Shown piece after piece: positions 12,374-27,000 of a stretch of DNA of 64,000 bases. The position numbers were made by a program, and so were the translations under genes. The notes under the pieces were generated by a model. The model saw only the letters and a list, made by a program, of their open reading frames with translations. It searched no databases and was not told the DNA's origin. Within the stretch, counting starts at the first letter, position 1, and the number at the start of each line of letters is the position of its first letter. The stretch is from Warburgia ugandensis (lineage: Eukaryota; Streptophyta; Magnoliopsida; Canellales; Canellaceae), in contig CP141132.1 of NCBI GenBank assembly GCA_035236585.1, positions 57,571,880-57,635,879 of the forward strand, in the 5' to 3' direction.

Positions 12374-15300
12374 TTTGACTACTGGAAAGAAAATCAGAGG
12401 TTGGAGGAATCAATACTGTCTCGAACTTTCTAGTGAATGGTTTTTAATTCCTGAAATTCTTTCCTCAGCCTTTGAACTCCTTTCGCCATCATAAGGAAGT
12501 TTAATGAGGTCTAGGGGCACATTTGGATTTCAATCAAACACCACTTCAAAAGAAGAAAAACCTGTAGTTAGGTGATTTTTTTGCATAATTAAACTCAAAC
12601 TCGATCTTAAGAAAGACAGTCCCAATATTCCCAAACTTTGACTTGAGCATGGAACATATTCCCAAATGTTTGAATAATTATCTTCATTTGGCCATCGATT
12701 TGCAGATGTGTCGTGCCACTAAATTTCAATGTAGCACAGATCTTGTTCCATAGGCAAGTCTAAAAAGTGCTTAAGAATTTTGTGTCTTGATCAGTAGTAA
12801 TGATTTTGGGCAAACCATGGTATCAAACGACCTCCTTGAAGAATAAATCACCCATCTTAGTTGCATCATGAGTGGTTCTATAAGCAACAAATGTGCCATC
12901 TTTGAGAAACAATCAATCGCCACAAAGATACTACCACCCCCCTCGTTGTTCAAGGCAATCCAACAATAAAATCCATTGAATTTCAGGCCATGGATAGAGA
13001 GGAATGAGCGGAGGCATAGAACTTGTCATCTAGCAAAACGCCAACTGCAAAACACTAGTTTGTATACTCCTGTTTCTATTCCAAATTCTCCCTGGGAAGA
13101 AGCAAGTGTGGACCTTGTCATTGGACTACCGAGACCTCAGTGAAACAAAGATTCTGCTATGGTAGTTGTTGACCATTTTCAAAGATGGCGCACTTCATAG
13201 CCTGAACTAAGACAATTGAGGCATCACATGTGGCGGATCTATGTTTCAAGGAAGTCATTAGACTTCATGGTGCCCAAGACTATTGCATCAGATTGAGATC
13301 CTAAGTTTATGAGTTATTTTTGGCAAAATGTTATGGAGGAAACTTGGAACTCGATTACAATTTAGTTCTTCATGCTATCCTCAGACCGATGGGCAGCCGA
13401 AGCTATTAATAGAAGTCTAGGAAATCTGCTATAGAGTTCTGTGGGAAAGAATATCCGTCAATGGGACTAGCTGCTAGCACAAGCCGAATTTGCTTCCAAT
13501 AGTTCCTACAGTTAATCAACCGGTTGTAGTCCTTTTTAAGTGGTATATGGTAAGAATTTTTTAAGGCCTATGGATTTAGTACCCCTACTGGTAACCAATA
13601 ATTTCAGTAGAGATGCCAAAGAAAGAGCTAAGCAAATCAATGCATGAGCAAATTTGAGCAAAGATTGCACAGCAGAATGAAAAGTACAAAGAGCAAGCTG
13701 ACAAGCATAGAAAGCATACCTTTCAGACAAGAGATTTGTGTGGATACATCTTAGGAAGGATTGTTTTCCTCAAGGAAAATACTCAAAGCTCAAGCCATGA
13801 GCCGCAGGTGCTTTCAAGGTTTTGAAGAGAGTTGGTCACAACACTTATAAGATTGAACTACCAACAAAATATGAGGTTTCAGACACCTTAAATCTAGCGG
13901 ACCTTTCACCACACAAAGGAGAGGATGATGCATACAACTCGGGGACAAGTTCTTTTCAACTTGGGGAGAATGACATAGGAGTGTCCAAAAATCCCAAGAT
14001 CAATGGCAAATCAAAGGAGATCAAGGATGATTAGTATTGGACGACCAAGATCACATCAAGACTATGAACAAGATTGGCCAAGGATGGAAGGACGTCATCA
14101 ACATAAAGTATTTAAACAGTTTTCATCTTCCAAAGAAGGCATCTCTGTGCTAAGATGAAAGATGCCTAGGATTAAACAATGTTGGATATTCTATATCAAA
14201 TCTTGAAGATCGTATGGGGGATACTGAGATGGACGTTTCAGATTGGCCTTTTAGAAACCGTCTATTGACCAGCCAAAGTTCCCTACCTTGAAGAGGTCAA
14301 AAAATGCCTCCGACAAGTCTTCCTTGGTCAAGGGCTCAAGGTGTTGACGAGTCAAAGATTCTAACTACCAAAGTTAAGGAAAGTGCTTGTTAGGAATCAA
14401 AGAGTTTAGGAACTTGCTATTTGGTATTACAGTAATTAGTAATTAATTAATTGTAATTAGCAGCTACCCAATGTTTAGTGAGAACTAATTGGGCAACATC
14501 CAAATTAGGAAAGTCTTGTTGGGTATGTGCTTTACATTTAAAATATATGGTTTAGCCTAAGAAACTTATGTACTTAGATAGTTGCTTAATGCTTTGTACA
14601 TCACTTATTTGGGAGGGCTGTGCCCATTTATAAATATCTTAGATTTGAATCAAATACACATAGTTTGAGAACTACTCATAACTGGACGTTTTTTCCATGG
14701 TGCTTAAGAGTGTGAGTTGCATCTCAAGTTTCTATGCTTTCTGCATCATTTGGAGGGGTCCAAGTGTGGTGAGGCGCCTAAGTTTGTATATTAAGATGAT
14801 GAGTGTTTGTATCCTTGTGGCAGTGAGTTAGTTTTTTACATATAGTTTTTATTGCTTGGTGGTGTCTTTGTATTCAGATGTGGTGAGTGATTATTCCATT
14901 TTTGTTCTTTTATCTCTTGGCAGTGTTTCTGTATCCAAGAATGGTGAGCTAATCTTTTACTTAAATTCTACAGTGGTGATCATTTTGTATTCATAGAAAA
15001 ACTAATATAATACTTGGCTTATGTGGTGGTGAATGTTCTATACCCACAGAAGACTTGGAAGCCTATTCTCTTTTATTATATTGTTTATAATTTCACCCGA
15101 TTATCCAGTTAGGAGGAAGAATAATTGAGAAGAGGCTATGACATGAGATGAGTGTATCAAAAAAACAGTTTGGTTTCATGCCTGGTAGGTCTATATGGAA
15201 GCTATTTCTTGCTTAGAGACTTGATACAGAAATAGAAGAAGAGGGGCAAAGACTCCTCATGGTCTTTCTTGACTTAGAAAAAGCTTATGATGTGATCCCT

Positions 15301-17966
15301 AGAGAGTTAATATGATAGGTGTTGGGCGACAAAGGGGTTTCACGGGAGTATACAGACATAAATAATGATATGTATGAGGGAGTGCTAACAAATGTTTGGA
15401 CCACTAGAGGAAAGACCGATAATTTCCTTATCACTATATGATTGTGTCAAGGCTTGGCATTAAGCCCATACCTATTCATGTTGGTTATGGATGAGTTAAC
15501 AAAACATCTACACGAGGAGATTCCACAGTGCATGTTATTTGCAAATGAAATAGTTTTGATTGACAAGACAAGGAAAAACGTAAACACAAAGCTAGAGTTG
15601 TGGAGAGATGCTATAGAGTCTAAAGAATTTAAAATTAGCTGAACTAAGAAAGAGTATATGGATTGCAATTTTAGCAAGGAAAGGAATGGAAGTGAAACAC
15701 CAGTTAAGATGGATAACCAAGAAGTCCCCCAAAAAGACCACTTTCAATATGTGGGATCAATAATTCATGAGAGTAAGAGATTGAGAGGGATGTTACCCAT
15801 AGAATCCAAGTGGATAGGAACAAATAGACATGTGCCTCTGGAGTTTTGTGCGATCCACAAGTGCTACTCAAACTGAAAGGAAAATTCTATAGAGTGTTTG
15901 TAAAGCTAGCCATGCTCCATGGACAGTGAGAGTAGTCAAAATCAGGATGTTGAGATAAATAAGTAGCAAGACAAGAAAGGATAGAATTAGAAATGAAAAC
16001 ATTAGAGGAAAATTAGGTGTAGTGACAATAGGTAACAAGATGAGGGAGGGTAGACTTAGATGGTTTAGACATGTCTAACAAAAATCGAAGAAGGAATCAT
16101 TTAAGAGTAAGTCGATTCAAGTCGAAGCCTCTAAAGGGGCAAGGGGAAGGTTCAAAACAATGTGGATAGAAGTGGTGAGAAAAGATTTAAATTTTTTTTG
16201 ACTAAATGAAGCCATGACACTTGGTAGAGGGGAATGGAGGAACAAGATCCCTATAACTGACGCCAAATTAGGATAAGGCTTTGATGATGACGACCTGGTT
16301 ATCTAGTGTCAGTCACAAATGTGCTTAGGGCATTAGATAGCTCGAAAGGCATCACCGACCATTCATAAAATCCACAAGTTTTGAATGTCATCTTCCATTC
16401 ATCACAGAGCTGGATTTGGATTTAATGATATAGACTTTTAAGGTCTTATCTTAGAAAATATGGTCGCGCTACTTAGTGGATCAAGCAAGTCATTCAATCA
16501 CGGATTTGGAAAACAATACTTAATAGTGATTTTGCAGGTGGCATGGCTATCAATGAACATCCTCCATGACCCATCTTTTTTTCAAACAAGTGGAATGGCA
16601 CATGGGTTAGCAATCTCACAAACATACCCCTTTTCAAGCTCTTCAACTTGTCACCTCAATTTTTCACGCTCGATTGGGAGACATATGATAGTGCGAACAA
16701 TTTCAAAGTGTAGCATTGTGGATTAAATCAATATGGTGCTGGGTTTTCAGCATTTGAGGTAATCTAGGTGGAAAATCATTCAAAAAACATCTAGAAACTC
16801 TTCCAAAAATGGTTTAGTAGTTGAGTGATCCCTAATCTAGGGTTGAGTGGATCACCTTAGGCATTAGTGATTCTGCCACTTGCTAGTTGAATGATTGAGC
16901 CTTGTTTCCTTCTCATTCGCAGCCCCCACCAGAAGAGTCAATTCTGCAACCGTTGCAAATGCAACAACCACAATGTTGCTAAATGCAATTGTAGACCCCA
17001 TCCATTACAAAGAGCCCTAAAGCACCTCCCAAAGCATACCATACTGCTGCTGATACACAACCTAGAAGCACATCTACTACGCAAACTTCTAGGACTCCTG
17101 AGGCTTCAAGAAAGTGTCACTAAATCCAAGATTGATCATCTCTAGCCCTTTACTTATCATGCAACAGATGTTACATCTAATCCATAGAGCTGAACTATAT
17201 CCTAATATAATTAGTTATATGAGTAACTTCATGATGTTATTCTTAAGGCAATAGGTAATGATTCATAGAACATTTTGCCAGCTCACATGAGGATATCTGT
17301 GTCTCAACTCAAGGCAATCTTAGTATCATTTATCACTACCATGTTTTCTGTTTGTAATTATTTTCTTTATGTCGACTTTGAATAGAAATACATATGACTT
17401 ATCATTTTCAACTTGATCACATGATACAAGGATATAGAGTCATCACCGTATTTGACATTCTCTATGAATTTTATCACCTTTTTGTTCCATAATTTATATG
17501 ACGATGCTCTTGAGCATCTAAAGAAGTCAATGCCCCTATTTGACATTCATGGTGAATTTTTTGGAAGATCTAAGCCACTCATCATGTTGGGAATGTCTTA
17601 GATAGGCTAAATGCAAAAATTTTATGTACATTTGATTCTTTTAGCCTGTGCTTCTTTGATATGGAAATTTCCATTTAGGCCATCCAATTCTATAAATTTT
17701 TGCAGGACACAAGTGGTTAGGATCATCTGAATGGATTGATTTCTGATGAGTGACCAATTTTTTATGTGCTCTCGGTGAACGGCTTAGATCTTTCCAAAAA
17801 TTTGACCATGCATGTGAAAAAGGGGCGTCAACTTCTTTGGACGCTCCTAGAACTCATATGGTACTGACTATCTCTTGACAACAACAAAACTGCATAATCA
17901 AAATGAAATGTTAGACATTTTCTAGTTATAAGAATGTTATAGGAAAGTCAGGCATCCTTTTTAGCA

Positions 17967-18016
<50 letters not shown>

Positions 18017-21000
18017 GATACGGAGATAAAAGATCAATCTATTGAGTAGCACCAAAGGCTAACCTCATGAAAGTGAAATCGCCGACGATGTTTAACTACA
18101 CCTTCAGTAGCCCTATAAAACATGTCCATAAGCATTGTCTTTCCTGCATTGTGCATCCAAAAATATCAATATCATAAAGAGGGATACAAGCCAGTTAGAA
18201 CAAACTTGTTGGTATCATAGGTAATTGCTACCGAAGAGTGGTATCAGACATAAGTAAATAAGCTTTTGACAGAACATATGCATAAGAGAATTGGCTTCTT
18301 TCATAATGTATGGACAACATACCACTTCCCACATTTCCATATAAATATACTCCTTTTGGAGCCAGAGGAGCAACTGGACGAGGACCAACTAGCAAATCCA
18401 ACTTCTTCTCGCGATTAAGGAATGAGACCATTTTCCCTACTCCTGGCTCTATATCCTTATTTCTTCTCCTAATTTGGTAGAACATAATCAGTAAATGTTC
18501 AACATTAAAAGGAATTTTAAATGAGATGTAAACCCATATACACAAATTCATGCAGAACAAGCAAGTTGCATAAATGTTAGAGTCTTAATGTGCAAAAGAT
18601 CATTTTAAATTAGATAGCAACCATTAGAAGAAACTTTGGAATTATTAGCTCCCATTGACCTTGTCACATCTTTAACTTCTTAACTAAAAATGAATAGTTC
18701 CCATAAAAGATCCAAGGTGCTACTAATAGGATATGAAAATGAGTTTGGAATCGAGCATGAAAAACCCTTTTGCTGATGTTGCCAATAGTGAAGACAGTTA
18801 TATAGATCCGCTTAAGTATTGCTCACACAATTTTGATATGATTCTCACATGGAAGAGCATGCATTTTATGGGTGTTGTGGAACTATTTTCTCTGTTAGAC
18901 TATTCAAAAGGTTGGGATTATATCCTTATGTGGTCCAATATACACCTAGTTTCACAAACTGGACAGTTGGGTTTATTCAGCAAATTGCCTAGGTAAACAG
19001 ATCCATTCTTTGGGTCATGATAAAAGAAACCAAAGAGAATTCAATAGGAAAGAAACTCCAAAAGTAGCTACATATTTCCAATCACCAAAGAAATTCTAAT
19101 ATCCTATTGTGGTTCCATATAATCGAGTTTCACAATCTGAACAGTTAGGCTTATTCAGCAAATTACATGGGTAAACAGATCCATTCTTTGGGTAATGATG
19201 AAGGAAACCGAAGAGAATTCAAAAGGAAAGAAACTCCAAAAGCAGATATATATTTCAAATCATCAATGAGCTTCTAATGAATTTGAAATTCAGTAAAGAA
19301 GGAAGTTTGAGGACTTCCTGTTCAAGGCCTCCACAGAGGATATCACTAAATAGACCAATGAAGAAGACAAAGCATTGGATGGATAATCTTCCCTCAATAA
19401 TACTAATTGCAATTCTAATGGAAGCTTGACTGGAATATCAGGCCATGGGCTTGTGTTTAAAATGACATGGATGAGATTTGGAGGTCCTTTTGGAACCAAA
19501 GGTGCAATCATGGCTCACAAATTCCTCTTCAAAAGAGAGCTGGTGTAAGATGATTCTTCATCAAACATGACAAATCAGGCTTCTAAAGTAAGCTGTGCAC
19601 TCAAATCACTGAGAATATAGTGAATGAAGCGGTATAATAGTGCAAGAATCAATATCTTTGTTTCTACACTCTGAAAGTCAGAGAACTTTTGATGGAGGGT
19701 TCAGACAAGACAAAATAATTACTGGTACAGTGTAGCGGTATTTTTATGTTTCTACTAGTTTTTGTATTTGTATTAGAAGGGGAGCCTTGGCGCAATGGTA
19801 AAAGTTGTCGCCATGTGACCTTGAGGTCACGGGTTCAAGGCGTGGAATCAGCCTCTTGCAAAATGCAAGGTAAGGCTGCCTACTACAGGCCCTTGTGGTC
19901 CGCCCCTTCCACGAACCTCACATAGGCGGGAGCTTTGTGCACCAGGACTGCCCCTTTTTTTACTAGTTTTTGCATTCTGTTATGGGTCTAGTTGGTAATT
20001 GAGTGTTTAATATTTTGTAAAAGTTCTGTATGAAGGACATCTATTACTTTTGTAAGTTCTATAGTAATATTAAGGGAATAAACACTTCTAATTGATGTAA
20101 CTGGACTTAAGGAATAAGGTCAAACAAGACAAAATAAGTACCAATACAGTAATCTGCTACAGTACCACCAGTATTTTTGTGATTTAATTAGTTTTCTGTG
20201 TTCTATTGTTGGTCCTAGTGGGTTATTAAGTTGAGCATTTAGTGTTCTGTAGAAGTTTTGTTCGAAGAACATTTATTGCTTTTATAAATCATGTAGTTAT
20301 ATTAAGGGAATTCACTAAGGGATGGCAACATGTCAGGTTTTTTAGGGGACCCAACCCAAATTGACCTGTATGGACCTATGTCCGGGTCAGGAATTTCTTA
20401 CCCAAAGAGTATTAGGGTTAGAAATCTGTGTCCAAATGTCAGTTAGGGATGGGTCAAGTCTGGCCAAAAATCTGGCCCAACCCTCTATTCCCATTCCTAA
20501 GCAGTACTTTTGAATGTTCCTTATATGAATTGTTTATAAAAAATTCATAAAATCTGATGATATAGTAACATGAATTGTTTACAATGAGATATGAGTGTTC
20601 TATATCACTATTGTACATAGTTCTTATCATGCCAATGAAATCAATTTTGATGGGCATTCTATCTATCCAGTATACACAGTCGAAATTTTGCTCTCAAGGG
20701 ACCTGACACCATTTGACTTGTAATCCATGTAAGGGGCAGGATTTTTAGCCCAATAGTGCTAGGGTCAAAAATCTGCAATCCGAAGTCAATAAGGATCAAG
20801 TTAAGGACAGCATAAAAGCATCAAGGTTAGGGCCAGGGTTGGCCAAAAACCTACATTGACCTGCCCCATTGCCTTCTCTAAACACACACTTCTAATTAAT
20901 ACAAGAAAACTAATAAGGAGAAATGAACTTGCTTAAGGAAGAAGTACAAATCAATAAGTGCCACATGTCATTGTTCTCTTGGAACTTGTATTTTCATCCA

Positions 21001-24000
21001 AGAGTTCTTTTGGAACCGGTTTTAAACAACATGTCCCAAGAAAAAGTGCTATGGGACACTCATCAATCTGTACTACTCCCTTAAGTAAGCAAGGGCCTCA
21101 CTTGGTAGTTGTACTCTTGATATGACTATACTTACTAGAGGAATAACTGTTCTTCAAACTAACTTCTTCAGAACACTAAATACTCAACTTAATTACCAGC
21201 TAGGACCAATAATAAAACACATAAAACAAATAAAACATAAAATTACTGCTAGTACTTTTGCAGAAACACTGTAGCAGTAGTTATTTTGTCTTATCTGACC
21301 TTTCCATCAACTTTTGAGTATGAGTTTGCAACTCTTGAAGGGACCACCAACCACCTGAATCACTGTAGCAACCTCCCTCCTCTTTACTCAATGGATAGCA
21401 CTTATCCTATTTGAGTCAAGGAAAGGAGAAACGGGAAAAAGGAGAGAGAGAGGTTTTTATCAGGATAGCTAATTCAGGCCATATAACAAATGGGACTAGT
21501 AGCAGCAGGACAAATTAAAATATAGGAAACTGCTGCTTAATGATGCAAGAAGAACTGGGTTTAAGTTACAAGGAACAGGGAAAAGAAAAAACGAGTGGGA
21601 CTGGTTAGCACAGAGTTTAACGATAAACAAGCAAGGATATAAAGTTGAATGGTTGCAGCACATGGAGTTTTGGGTGCAGGAAAAAGAATTCTGGTTGCAG
21701 GAAATCAAACATGTAAACATAGGGTCTATGTTTTGGATTCCAGCAATGAACCTTTGTTTGTTGCCAGGGGAAGAAAAAGCAACCAGCAAGGGGGCTTGTG
21801 TCAGGAATCTCCCAACAGACTTCTTTCTTGAATTCCTAGCTTCCCCAGCTCGTTTCAAGAGCAAACCCAAAAGACGTGAAAACAGAGTATAAGAGAGAGA
21901 AACCAATCTCATTCGATATTACAGAAAGCTTCGCTCTCCTTTCAATTATACAAATATATAAAGAATACAAACTAAAGACTTCTAAGAATGACAACTTTTC
22001 TAAAATAGAAAGTTCTCTCCCCAAGGAACTTGTAAACAAGTGTCCGTCTCAAAATATAAACCACTAAAATAGCAATTATGAACTACCACTTCTAACAGAA
22101 GAAGACACCGAAAAATGTGTGATACCCGGTTGGAAATCATGTATAAGCAGTAGCGTAAAAAAAGGATGCAGTGACTCAGTGTTTGTTTCTCCTGTTTTCG
22201 ACGAAATAGTGGCCGACTTTTTTCCTTCTTTCATACATTGATTTCATGAAATTCTCCACTTATCTTCTTGAGGATTCTACAAACTATAGCACCATACTGC
22301 ATCAATACCCTACTTAATACACAGGTCAGTTCTGCCGCTGCCACAATCTGCCTAATTTGGTTTCTCTTAAAAGGAATGCTCAATGGAAGCACCTCTAATA
22401 GCATTTCTAGAGACAACCAGCATTTATTGGTGAGACTGCATGTTTCGATTGCACAAGCAGAATTCTAAACGGCTGTTCCAGTTTTTCCTTTCCCCTCCCA
22501 CCTCCTATGCATGCCAATACTTCTCATTAGCTTAGGCTGCAGACACAAGGCCTGGAGTCATCAATGTCTGTCCTTTTCCCATGCCAATTAATGGAAAGGG
22601 TCTCGATTTTCCAATAAAAGTTGAAACAAGAAAGCCATAGGAGAATTTAGAAGGCCAAACTACATGAAAACATAAAATCAAACCAACTACACTAATATTG
22701 TGACACAAAGCAAGAGATGCTTTCTAGCAAAATAGTCTGGTATCAGTGGAACACAAGCAGCATCATGATCCAAAACCCATGGAAAAAGGAAACCCTATAC
22801 ACCACCAGGAAAAACGGATATTCTAGCAAAAACCAAAATGGGGCTCAAAATGGCAAACAGGAGAACCTCAGCTAAATGCAGCAGAGTCTCCACTTTCTTT
22901 CTCTCGCTTCCATCAAAGAGACAAATGCCATGGCATTTCTTTCTTCTTAGATTGGTCACAGAAGCTAAATTCATGTTTCTTCCTCCACTAGTAGATATTG
23001 GATCAGGATGAATCATCATTTTGAAGTCTTAAAGGGTAAACCAGCAGTTCAGTAAGGAAGATAGCCAGTTTTTGGACAGAAATCCAGCTACAAAACTTCA
23101 ATCTAAATGTGGCGAGCCGGTTTCCTCTCTGAATGCTTTCACAATCAATAACTAGTCCCCATATGAGGTACATGCCCATAACCAATAACAAAAGAACTTC
23201 TACTGAAGTGTCTTTATAGGTGCATCCATTTAGCATTTCTCTTCTCTTTAATTAGTTCCTCTGACAGCCACAAGAAAAACAGGGTGCCCACAGTTCACCA
23301 CACAAAACCAACTAAGCAGAGCAACATGCAAAACAAAATCACTGCCACACTTTCAGCTGATTGCTCTGAGTCAAATCCTCACCCTGAGAACCACTTCTTA
23401 ACTAGTGCATTTCGTTGCTTATTTATTGGTTGCCATCCATTGCCATGTTTATGTTCAGCTTCCTCTATCAATAGCCTCCGCTGCTCAGTTTCCCTTTTCT
23501 CCTCCCACTTGGCCAAGTGTACCTGGAAAAAAAAGAAGCTCACAAGTGATAAATATTGGATACCATACCCCAACTTATTTTATTTTGACTTTCAACAGTA
23601 TTTTTCAATATACATGATATTCCTCCATATCCTTTTCATACTGTGCCAACCTCCCAAGTAAATTGTCCAATTCTATAGCCACCTTTTCCTGGTACACATC
23701 ATGTTGAAGTTTCCCTTGCTCTATTAAGATCCGGTAGAGAGCAAGTGGTCCTGCAGCAGGCAATTAAAAATGGAAAAGAACATAATTAGCCAAATGGAAA
23801 GCAAGAAAAAGAACTCAAGGCCAAAATATGAACATTCTTAAAGCAAGCACAACACCCTGTACCTGCAGATTATGGAAGTCTTGTATATGCATCAATCAGA
23901 TGAATGTTAAGACAATTGAAGTGGGTTACAAAGACCATGTGAATCTGAAGAAAACTTCTGCAGGGAACACTAAATCCATCTAGGCGTAGCACCAAAAGGA

Positions 24001-27000
24001 GAAACATCCATCGACTATTATTTGGTATCAGTAAGGAAGGAGGCCTTACAGAAGATGACTTGACGTAATAGACTTATTCCCACAGGGGTTACATAATAAA
24101 CAAAAATATCTACTAAAACAATACACTGAAAATGCTGATAACCAACAGGGAAAGCATCTTGTTGTCAATAACATACCATCCAGAATTACCTATGTTTCTT
24201 TTCCACAGGTGATAACTAGAGAGCAATGGAAGTTTCAAAGCAACATAGTAAGACCTGATTTAAAGCATAGCCTTTCACCACTAATTAGACCTTTTATCTT
24301 TCAACATTTCTGTTTGCGTGTTTCTTCAGATTGTAAACCCATCTGCAGCCGATCACATTCCTTCCCTAGGGTAGTTGAGCTAACTCCCAACTCTTATTTT
24401 TATGCAAGGCCTCCATCTCGTCCTCCATGGCTATTGACTAGCATCTACAGAGTCACATGCTTCCTTATAGGAATTGAGTTCATGCTCCTATATAATGCAA
24501 GCATAAGCTGCCACATAGTCCTTAAGCCAAATAAAAGGTGCCTAGGTCCTTTTTGGTTGGCCTTGATCGCCTTGTGTTTCAGCTACTGGTGCTGTTTCTT
24601 CGTGGTCTCCATCTACTTCATCAGGATCATCAGTAGTGAGTTTTTCATAGTCTCCATCTACTTCATCCGGATCATCTGCAAAGTCATATGCATGTGGATG
24701 TTCTGTATCCACCATTTGATCTTCAATCCTTCTTGGAAATTCAAGATCAAAACTCATTGTTGTCTGTAAGCTTGGCTGCACACTTTCTTTCTATGTAGAA
24801 TCTTCATTGAATACAACATTTCAGTTAATCATGATCTTGTGGGCAGTAGAGTCCTACAATCTGTACCCGTTTGTTTCCGTCGACCAAGAAAAATACATCT
24901 TTTGGACCTTGCCTCAAGCTTGCTCCTCCATTCTTTAGAAGTCCAGACACAAGCATTACAACCAAACATACGCAGGAACAAGAAACTGACAAGTTGTCTA
25001 CACCATACCTTCTCCAAAATTTTACAAGAAAGTGCCATTGTAGGAGACCATTTTCAACAGGGCAACAAGGCGTGGTAACTACCTCTTCCTGGAAATGTTA
25101 ATCCAGTCCAGCTGTGCTCAACCTATTTCTGGCTCGATCCATAAGCATTTGATTCATCTGTTCTACAACTCCATTTTGCAGCAGAGAACCAGGAACCATG
25201 TAATGCCACTCAACCCTGTCCTTGCTGCATAATTCCTCAAATTCTTGTGAGGCATACTCTGTCCTTGTTGATTCTCAAACACTTCATCTTTATCGCTCTT
25301 CAGTTTTCAGCTAAAGTTTTGAATTTTACAAAATAGGAGCATGTCTCACTCTTCTTTTTGAACATATAGACCCATGCTTTTCTTGAAAAGTCATTGCTAA
25401 AAGAAATGAAATATGATGCACCCCACTAGGATATTCTCAAGAGCCTCCCTGTGTCAAATGTATCAAGTAGTAGATGAGGGAAACTAGCTCTATGATATTA
25501 CCATGGATGCAGTCTTCACAAAAATATAAATCAATAGATTTTAAAGCATGAAGTAAATTACAATCAAGGAGTGCCTTTAGTACTTGTTTGCTCTAGTAAC
25601 CCAAACGCATGAGTCAAGTCTGAATTGAATTTGTCACTGCATTTTCAACAATAACATCGCCAACCACAATATCTCCAATCAAGTGGTATAGACTACCATG
25701 TAATTCTCCCTTAGCTACCACCATCGCCCCTTTCACGATTTTTAGGACCCTTTTCTCCAAAAAAATTGAATCCGTCTTTCCCAGGGATAGAAGACTCTTT
25801 TGCAGATCTGGTACATGTCAAACCCCTGGGACAATATAAGTGCAACCACCAAATATAGTGAAACCACCAATATGAGTGCAATCATCGCTGATTTAAACAG
25901 TTCTGCCATCACAAGATTGTTACATGTGAAATCAATCTGTATGAGGGGTCATGAGAAAAGAAGCAACAAAATCCATTAATCTTGCAAGTTTTCACATGAA
26001 ACCATAAACAAGACTAGGCCATCATTAGAAGAGTTACCATCCTCGACATGATTGCATCAAGAATTCTTTGAGCATGACAGTGATTAGGATGGGATTTTTC
26101 TTGATCCGATTTTGGAAGCTTGCAGTCCTTCCATAGATGACCTATCTTCCCTCAATTCCAACACCTTCCTTTCTTACACCATCTTGATTTGGATCTTGTC
26201 TGATTTCTCCAACCATTCTCTCTTTCATGAGATCTTACTCTTACTATCATTTGCGTCACCAAAGAAACTCTTGCTTGATTTTCTATGAGATTCTCCAGTA
26301 AGCAATGTAGAAATGATCATATCCCATTCGTTGACTTTTGTGCTATTGAGATACGTAATCAGACTATTTCAAGTGTTTGACATGGAATAGTGAAATTTTT
26401 TCATCTTCTTTAATTTTTACATCAATTGATGATAACTTAATGATCAGAGTATTAAACTCAATAAGATGTTGCTGCAAGAAAGAACAATCTTTCATTCTCA
26501 AGTTATGCCTCCTAAGAGGAATCTTGTTCAACATAGCCTTGCCTTCATACATTATTTGCAACTTGTCCCACAAACCTTTCCTAGTTGTTTGATGGTAAAC
26601 GTTGGACAAGACAACTCTAGAAGAATATGAGCCTTTTCCGATTCATTTTTCTTTACAAAGGTAGCATCAGTCATCTTTGTTCACTTCTTTTCTACTCTCT
26701 CAATTGCAACCATATATCTTCCTTTACCAATACAACATGCATTCTTAATTTTTAGAATGCATAGATAGAACCAGTAAATTTCAGCACCTCGAATTTTGTT
26801 GAACTCGTGTGTAGGAATCACCACTTTAGTTCTTATGTAGAATAGGCTCCTCAAACCATAGAGCTCTGGTACCAACTGTTGGAAGTGTAAGCAAGACCAA
26901 GGAATTTACTAGAGCAGTAAAAGTAATTAAATAAAAAAAAAAACGGTTAAACATAGAGATTTACGTGGTTCGACAATTTTACCAACACAGTATAGCAATT

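Noticed and set aside
19779-19860. tRNA gene, because of A-box and B-box-like sequence
   Set aside because: No cloverleaf fits, and the whole 182-bp unit matches an Au SINE with flanking duplications. The same applies to the copies at 31954-32121 and 54520-54649.
21496-21912. 138-residue minus-strand frame
   Set aside because: No domain or splice context, and it overlaps an LTR-like block; likely chance.
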